Shown: in pieces, positions 22,036 to 26,327 of the stretch
How positions within the stretch are numbered: position 1 is the stretch's first letter
Layout: the number at the start of each line of letters is the position of its first letter
Assembly (NCBI GenBank): GCA_946482425.1
Contig: CAMLRO010000015.1
Span: 1-26,327, forward strand
Direction: 5' to 3'
DNA from: an uncultured Lactobacillus sp.
GTDB lineage: Bacteria; Bacillota; Bacilli; Lactobacillales; Lactobacillaceae
Length of the DNA: 26,327 nt
Notes under the pieces: model-generated
Database searches by the model: none
What the model saw: the letters and a program-made list of their open reading frames with translations, nothing else
What the model was told of the DNA's origin: nothing
Made by a program: the position numbers and the translations under genes

Positions 22036-24819
22036 ATGGATGTTGCAACACAAAAGAAAAATGCAAAAAAATTTATTAATGATTGGAAAAATCGTGGGCG
22101 TGAAAAGCAAGACAGTCAGTCATTCTGGTTAGCATTGTTACATAATGTATTAGATGTAGAAAAACCAGAAAATTTTATTCATTTTGAGGAAAAGGTGCAT
22201 CTTGAACACGATAGTTTTATTGATGCATATATTGATCAGACTCATGTGATGATTGAGCAAAAGGGTAGTAATAAAGACTTAGATAAGCCAATCAGACAAT
22301 CTGATAAAACATCTCTCACTCCGTTTCAACAAGCCCAGAGGTATTCTGCTGGGTTGTCTTATTCAAAACGTCCACGTTGGATTGTAACTTGCAATTTTAA
22401 AGAATTTCGTGTTTATGACATGGAGCATCCCAAGTCGGAACCAGATAAAATTGAATTAAAAGATCTTGTAACTGAATATTATCGCTTAGATTTTCTAGTT
22501 GATAGTAGCAATCAACATTTAGAAAAAGAAAAGCAAGTTTCAATTAATGCGGGAGAATTAGTTGGGCTAATTTATGATGAACTTTTAAAACAATATAAAA
22601 ATCCTGATAGTCAATATTCACAAAAAAGTATTAATCAACTTTGTGTAAGGATTGTTTTTTGTCTTTATGCAGAAGATGCTGGTATTTTTGGCCGCAAAAA
22701 TATGTTTCATGATTACCTTGAAGACTTTGATGCACATCATTTTAGATCAGCATTGATCAATCTTTTTAAAGTTTTAGACACAAAGGTAGAAGATAGGGAT
22801 CCTTATTTAGCTGATGATGAACCTAAACTTGCAGAATTTCCTTATGTTAATGGCGGAATGTTTTCAGAAAAGGATATTGAAATTCCTTCGTTTACTGATG
22901 AGCTGAGAGATTTATTACTTAATAAAGCTAGTAATGAATTTGATTGGTCTGAAATAAGTCCAACTATTTTTGGCGCGGTTTTTGAATCTACTTTAAACCC
23001 GGAAACGAGACGCCAGGGTGGGATGCATTATACTTCTGTTGAGAATATTCATAAGGTAATTGATCCCTTGTTTCTTGATGATTTAAAAGATGAATTTAAT
23101 GAAATAAAGAAAACTAAACAACCTGCAACATTAAAGAAAAAAGCTAAAACGTTCCAAGATAAAATTGCTAACTTAACCTTTTTTGACCCTGCTTGTGGTT
23201 CTGGGAATTTCTTAACAGAAACATATTTGCAACTTAGAAAATTGGAAAATGAAGCTATCAAGTTAATATATCCTAACCCAGTTTTAGATACTGACATAAG
23301 TGAAAACGTGATTAAGGTATCTATTAGGCAATTTTACGGTATAGAAATTAATGACTTTGCTGTTTCAGTTGCAAAAACTGCTCTTTGGATTGCAGAAAGC
23401 CAAATGCTAGAAGAAACAAAAGATATTTTTTATGCTAGTTGGGACTTTCTTCCATTAAAGACTTATACGCATATTCATGAAGGTAATGCTTTAACAATGG
23501 ATTGGAACAAAGTTTTACCTAATTATGCATGTCATTACATTATGGGTAACCCACCGTTTATAGGAGCAAATTCAGAAAATAAGGAACAGAAGAAAGAAAT
23601 TAAAAATTTGTTACCAGGTTTTAAAAATACAGGGTTACTAGATTATGTTGCAGGATGGTATATAAAAGCATCTGATTATATTAAAAAATGTAAAATAAGA
23701 GTGGCATATGTTTCTACAAACAGTATTACTCAAGGAGAACAGCCTGGAATTTTATGGAAATATCTCTTAGAAAATAAAATCCATATTGATTTTGCGTATA
23801 GATCGTTTCAGTGGTTCAGTGAAGCTAAAAATGGTGCAACAGTACATGTTGTAATTATTGGATTCAGTAAATTTTATAATAAATCCAAATTTATCATAGA
23901 TGATACAGTCCGAGCCAATGCAACTAATATAAATGGCTACCTATTGGATATGCCAAATATATTGATAACCCGAAGAAATATACCAATTAATATTAATGCT
24001 CATAAAATGATTAAGGGAGTTCAGCCTACTGACGGTGGAAATTTAATATTTAAAGAGACCGAAATGCAATCTTTTTTAAAAAAAGAACCGAAAGCACAAC
24101 CTTATTTTAAAAAATTAATAGGTGCAAAAGAATTTTTATATAATAAGCCAAGATATTGTTTATGGTTAGTAGGTGTTAAACCAAGTATTCTAAGAAATAT
24201 GCCTAATGTTTTGAAACGTGTAAGTGCAGTAAAAGAATTTCGATTAAGAAGAGAGGCTCCTGAAGGAACAAAAAAGCTTGCTGAAAGGCCAACTGAATTC
24301 AGAGAAACATATAATTTTAAATCTTATATTGTTGTACCGAGTACTACTTCTTCAAAACGAAGATATATACCTATGGGATATTTTGATGAAAATACTATTT
24401 CTACAAATGCTAATTTAATAATTCCAAATGCCTCATTATACGATTTTGGTATTTTAGAATCGAATGTGCATATGGGTTGGATGCGTGTAGTTGCTGGCCG
24501 TTTAGAAACAAGATATAGATATTCTGCTAAAATTGTTTATAACAATTTTCCATGGCCTAATCCTACTGATGAGCAAAAGAAAAAGATAGAAAAAACAGCT
24601 CAAGCAATTTTAGATGCACGTGCTTTATATCCTGACAATTCACTTGCCGATTTATATGATCCGTTAACTATGCCATCTAAACTTTTGAAAGCTCATCAAA
24701 ATAATGATCGTGCAGTAATGGAAGCATACGGATTATCGGTTAGGAATACAACGGAAAGTGATGCAGTTGCCTTTCTATTTAATATGTATAGCAAATTAGC
24801 TAAAAAAGATAAAAGTTAA
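22036..24819 (+). CDS. MmeI-like single-chain restriction-modification enzyme (type IIL/IIG)
   Basis: This 927-residue protein combines endonuclease and N6-adenine methyltransferase. The N-terminal nuclease has the PD-(D/E)xK-type residues Asp63 and Glu74-x-Lys76 (F-I-D-A-Y, I-E-Q-K). A helical spacer of ~200 residues follows. The methyltransferase has motif I D-P-A-C-G-S-G-N-F-L at 384-393 and motif IV N-P-P-F at 505-508. The target-recognition region is near residues 620-850, with R-R-Y-I-P-M-G-Y-F, H-M-G-W-M-R-V-V-A-G-R-L and Y-N-N-F-P-W-P, all typical of this family. The family methylates one strand of its site and cuts about 20 bases away; the site here cannot be read. AAGGAT precedes the ATG. 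The frame is intact and all key residues are present, so it is probably active. Confidence 0.9.
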   Translation: MDVATQKKNAKKFINDWKNRGREKQDSQSFWLALLHNVLDVEKPENFIHFEEKVHLEHDSFIDAYIDQTHVMIEQKGSNKDLDKPIRQSDKTSLTPFQQAQRYSAGLSYSKRPRWIVTCNFKEFRVYDMEHPKSEPDKIELKDLVTEYYRLDFLVDSSNQHLEKEKQVSINAGELVGLIYDELLKQYKNPDSQYSQKSINQLCVRIVFCLYAEDAGIFGRKNMFHDYLEDFDAHHFRSALINLFKVLDTKVEDRDPYLADDEPKLAEFPYVNGGMFSEKDIEIPSFTDELRDLLLNKASNEFDWSEISPTIFGAVFESTLNPETRRQGGMHYTSVENIHKVIDPLFLDDLKDEFNEIKKTKQPATLKKKAKTFQDKIANLTFFDPACGSGNFLTETYLQLRKLENEAIKLIYPNPVLDTDISENVIKVSIRQFYGIEINDFAVSVAKTALWIAESQMLEETKDIFYASWDFLPLKTYTHIHEGNALTMDWNKVLPNYACHYIMGNPPFIGANSENKEQKKEIKNLLPGFKNTGLLDYVAGWYIKASDYIKKCKIRVAYVSTNSITQGEQPGILWKYLLENKIHIDFAYRSFQWFSEAKNGATVHVVIIGFSKFYNKSKFIIDDTVRANATNINGYLLDMPNILITRRNIPININAHKMIKGVQPTDGGNLIFKETEMQSFLKKEPKAQPYFKKLIGAKEFLYNKPRYCLWLVGVKPSILRNMPNVLKRVSAVKEFRLRREAPEGTKKLAERPTEFRETYNFKSYIVVPSTTSSKRRYIPMGYFDENTISTNANLIIPNASLYDFGILESNVHMGWMRVVAGRLETRYRYSAKIVYNNFPWPNPTDEQKKKIEKTAQAILDARALYPDNSLADLYDPLTMPSKLLKAHQNNDRAVMEAYGLSVRNTTESDAVAFLFNMYSKLAKKDKS

Positions 24820-24956
24820 CTCATACCTATTCTTAAGAAAAATGGTTAACTACCGTAATGAATGGGAAAAAATACCACCTTTCAACAGTTTGGAAAAGTC
24901 TATATGACTAAAAATATTAATGATTATGAAAAGCAATACAAATTGTCTGGAAAAAA

Positions 24957-25668
24957 CTAGTTCTCAGACCATGAAAAAAGAACCATGATTTCCTTACGGA
25001 TTTCATCGCTTTTTGGCTCTTTATCAAACATCCTAAAGTAGGAAGCAGATAGAAATATGACGATATTTTTATCTGCTTTTGGATTATGCTTAAAAGCTAG
25101 CAATGTTTGATGCATCTGCTAGCCAACTTCTTCTTTAGCGTGAATGACTTTTGTAATTGCATGCGGATCTTTGGTGACCAAAGGCATCATAAAATGACTG
25201 CAACAGGTTGTAAGCATAAGTGAGCTCCTCACTCCGTGCTATTCCTGGCTTACTACTTTCTCTTGCGTCAGCTTGTTTTTGTAGTGCCAATTATACTGCT
25301 TATACTACGGATGAAATTTTTCGAATTCCTGATACTTCTTGAAATACAATTTCCACGGTGATTTAAGGAGTTTATATTCTTTGCTGGTCCTTTTTTAATT
25401 TCTTCATGCCCTGCACGCGCAGAGAGTTGAAGGAGCGCGTATGCATTTGTACAATGTGAAAGCGATCAATCACGATTTCAGCGTTGGGAAAGCGAATTCT
25501 CACACAATGTCCTAATAGTAAAAATTCAGGTCCAAAGAAACTGTTCTGACATCTGCAAAACCGCTGATGAAAACTTTCCTCTTAAGGTCATTAAGCAAAC
25601 GGAAGAAATAATCTTCAAGAACAATGTTTTGATCTTTAATATCAAGGGCAAATTTAATATAATTATTA
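24957..25668 (-). pseudogene. Degenerate ISL3-family transposase
   Basis: Translated on the minus strand in shifting frames, this region gives I-K-F-A-L-D-I-K-D-Q-N-I-V-L-E-D near 25615-25668, the ISL3 N-terminal pattern. V-R-T-V-S-L-D-L-N-F, A-E-I-V-I-D-R-F-H-I-V-Q-M and R-S-F-N-S-L-R-V-Q-G-M-K-K-L follow near 25430-25530, then P-W-K-L-Y-F-K-K-Y and W-H-Y-K-N-K-L-T-Q-E. It ends with V-L-F-S-W-S-E-N and a stop at 24957. Internal stops and a deletion of the zinc-ribbon and first catalytic part show it is dead. It explains most of the 1.07-kb gene-free stretch after the restriction gene. Confidence 0.82.
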
Positions 25669-25892
25669 AAATAGAAGATAATTCAAGCTTTCTATAAAAT
25701 ATGAGGTAAAGTTAATATTCTATTACAAGAAACAAGAGGTAGAGGTTCTCTTTTTTATATAATAAAAATCTACTAACGGCTTATCACATGAATAAGTCAT
25801 CAACAGGATAAATTACAGAGCCAAACAATTCTTAACGAATTTATATTTGAAAGGTTTTATTTTGCAACTAACTTTATATAGATTAAAGACGT

Positions 25893-26327
25893 TTACGCAT
25901 AGTAGTCAATGATTGCTTTCAATATTTTCGCAGCGTCAGGGTTGCCGGTGCCTTCTTCATAATATTTGCTAAAACGTGGGTCACACACATACATTTGGGC
26001 AAGTTTCTTATGTGCTTCTCCCGAATACTGACCTTTAGGCCAAATTGTCAGTAAATATTCTTTATGTAAGTCGAAAAGGTGCTTGGCAGCAGCTAGTTTG
26101 ATATCAGTAGTCGTATTAAAGTTCTTTAGTTCAGTTAAAATTTCCGCACTCAGTTTTTTGAAATGTGCTAATTTATCTGCAGATAAAGAACTGAACTTTT
26201 CATTACTAAGATCTATTTGAGCATCCCCATATTTCTTCCTGATTTCCGAACCGTATTGTTTTTCATTTTTGGTAATCATTTCTTTTTTTAATGTGGCAAA
26301 TTTTTCCGTGTCAGTCATTTGTGCTTC
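25893..26327 (-). CDS. MerR-family regulator, C-terminal TipAS domain (5' end beyond window)
   Basis: The reading frame stays open to the right edge (E-A-Q precedes the first Met at 26318), so this is the 3' part of a longer gene. The 144 visible residues match the TipAS ligand-binding domain: E-K-Q-Y-G-S-E-I-R-K-K-Y-G-D, L-F-D-L-H-K-E-Y-L-L-T-I-W-P, A-H-K-K-L-A-Q-M-Y-V-C-D-P-R-F-S-K-Y-Y, and A-K-I-L-K-A-I-I-D-Y-Y at the end. The MerR DNA-binding domain should lie outside the window. Such regulators sense peptide-like drugs or other small molecules. Bases 25669-25892 before it hold no gene that I can see. Confidence 0.87.
   Translation of the reverse strand, partial: EAQMTDTEKFATLKKEMITKNEKQYGSEIRKKYGDAQIDLSNEKFSSLSADKLAHFKKLSAEILTELKNFNTTTDIKLAAAKHLFDLHKEYLLTIWPKGQYSGEAHKKLAQMYVCDPRFSKYYEEGTGNPDAAKILKAIIDYYA

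Noticed and set aside
1..26327. CRISPR array
   Set aside because: No regularly spaced repeats of 25-40 bases were seen anywhere in the window.

Overview
The window looks like chromosome from a low-GC lactic acid bacterium, most likely Lactobacillus in the strict sense. The basis is strongly A+T-rich sequence, AAGGAGG-type ribosome sites, a manLMN-DUF956 phosphotransferase operon with a CcpA-type cre site, and relics of IS3 and ISL3 transposases. Species cannot be fixed from the sequence alone.

Bases 1-8383 are ordinary chromosome: the 3' end of tRNA-Asn, the mannose/glucose PTS operon (EIIAB, EIIC, EIID, DUF956), a solo B3/B4 tRNA-editing-like protein, an APC amino acid permease, a GNAT acetyltransferase, galE and an NfrA-like nitroreductase. 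These genes are separated by compact, mostly bidirectional terminators. This block ends in a tRNA-Thr(CGT) gene.

Bases 8384-19553 form an integrated mobile element of about 11.2 kb. It is bounded by a 17-bp direct repeat that begins at the last T-loop base of tRNA-Thr and recurs just after a tyrosine integrase gene. The right half is the element's engine: a small protein, an FtsK/TcpA-like translocase, a small membrane protein, a hairpin-rich candidate origin, a RepB-like HUH initiator fused to a P-loop ATPase, an Xis-like protein and the integrase. No type IV secretion genes are present, so it resembles a mobilizable element (IME) rather than a full ICE.

The left half is cargo and is the most interesting part of the window. 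It is a compact class III lanthipeptide system. A 765-residue LanKC-type synthetase (lyase, kinase and cyclase-like domains without zinc ligands) is followed by an ABC exporter. On the opposite strand, immediately upstream, an unlisted 40-codon gene encodes the likely precursor. Its leader carries an L-I-R-L-Q-K-L stretch like the class III I-L-x-L-Q-x-L recognition motif, and its core SDSCHYSNCTTIECVE has cysteines exactly every five residues. The precursor gene has its own ribosome site and a strong intrinsic terminator. No leader protease or separate immunity gene is seen.

Between cargo and engine lie an IS3-family transposase relic and a divergent gene of unknown function, placed where an element regulator would normally sit.

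Bases 19554-24819 look like a defence cluster: a HEPN-motif protein (R-N-L-C-A-H), an orphan HigA-type antitoxin and a single-chain MmeI-like restriction-modification enzyme. An ISL3-family transposase relic follows, and then the 3' part of a MerR/TipAS-type regulator cut by the window edge.
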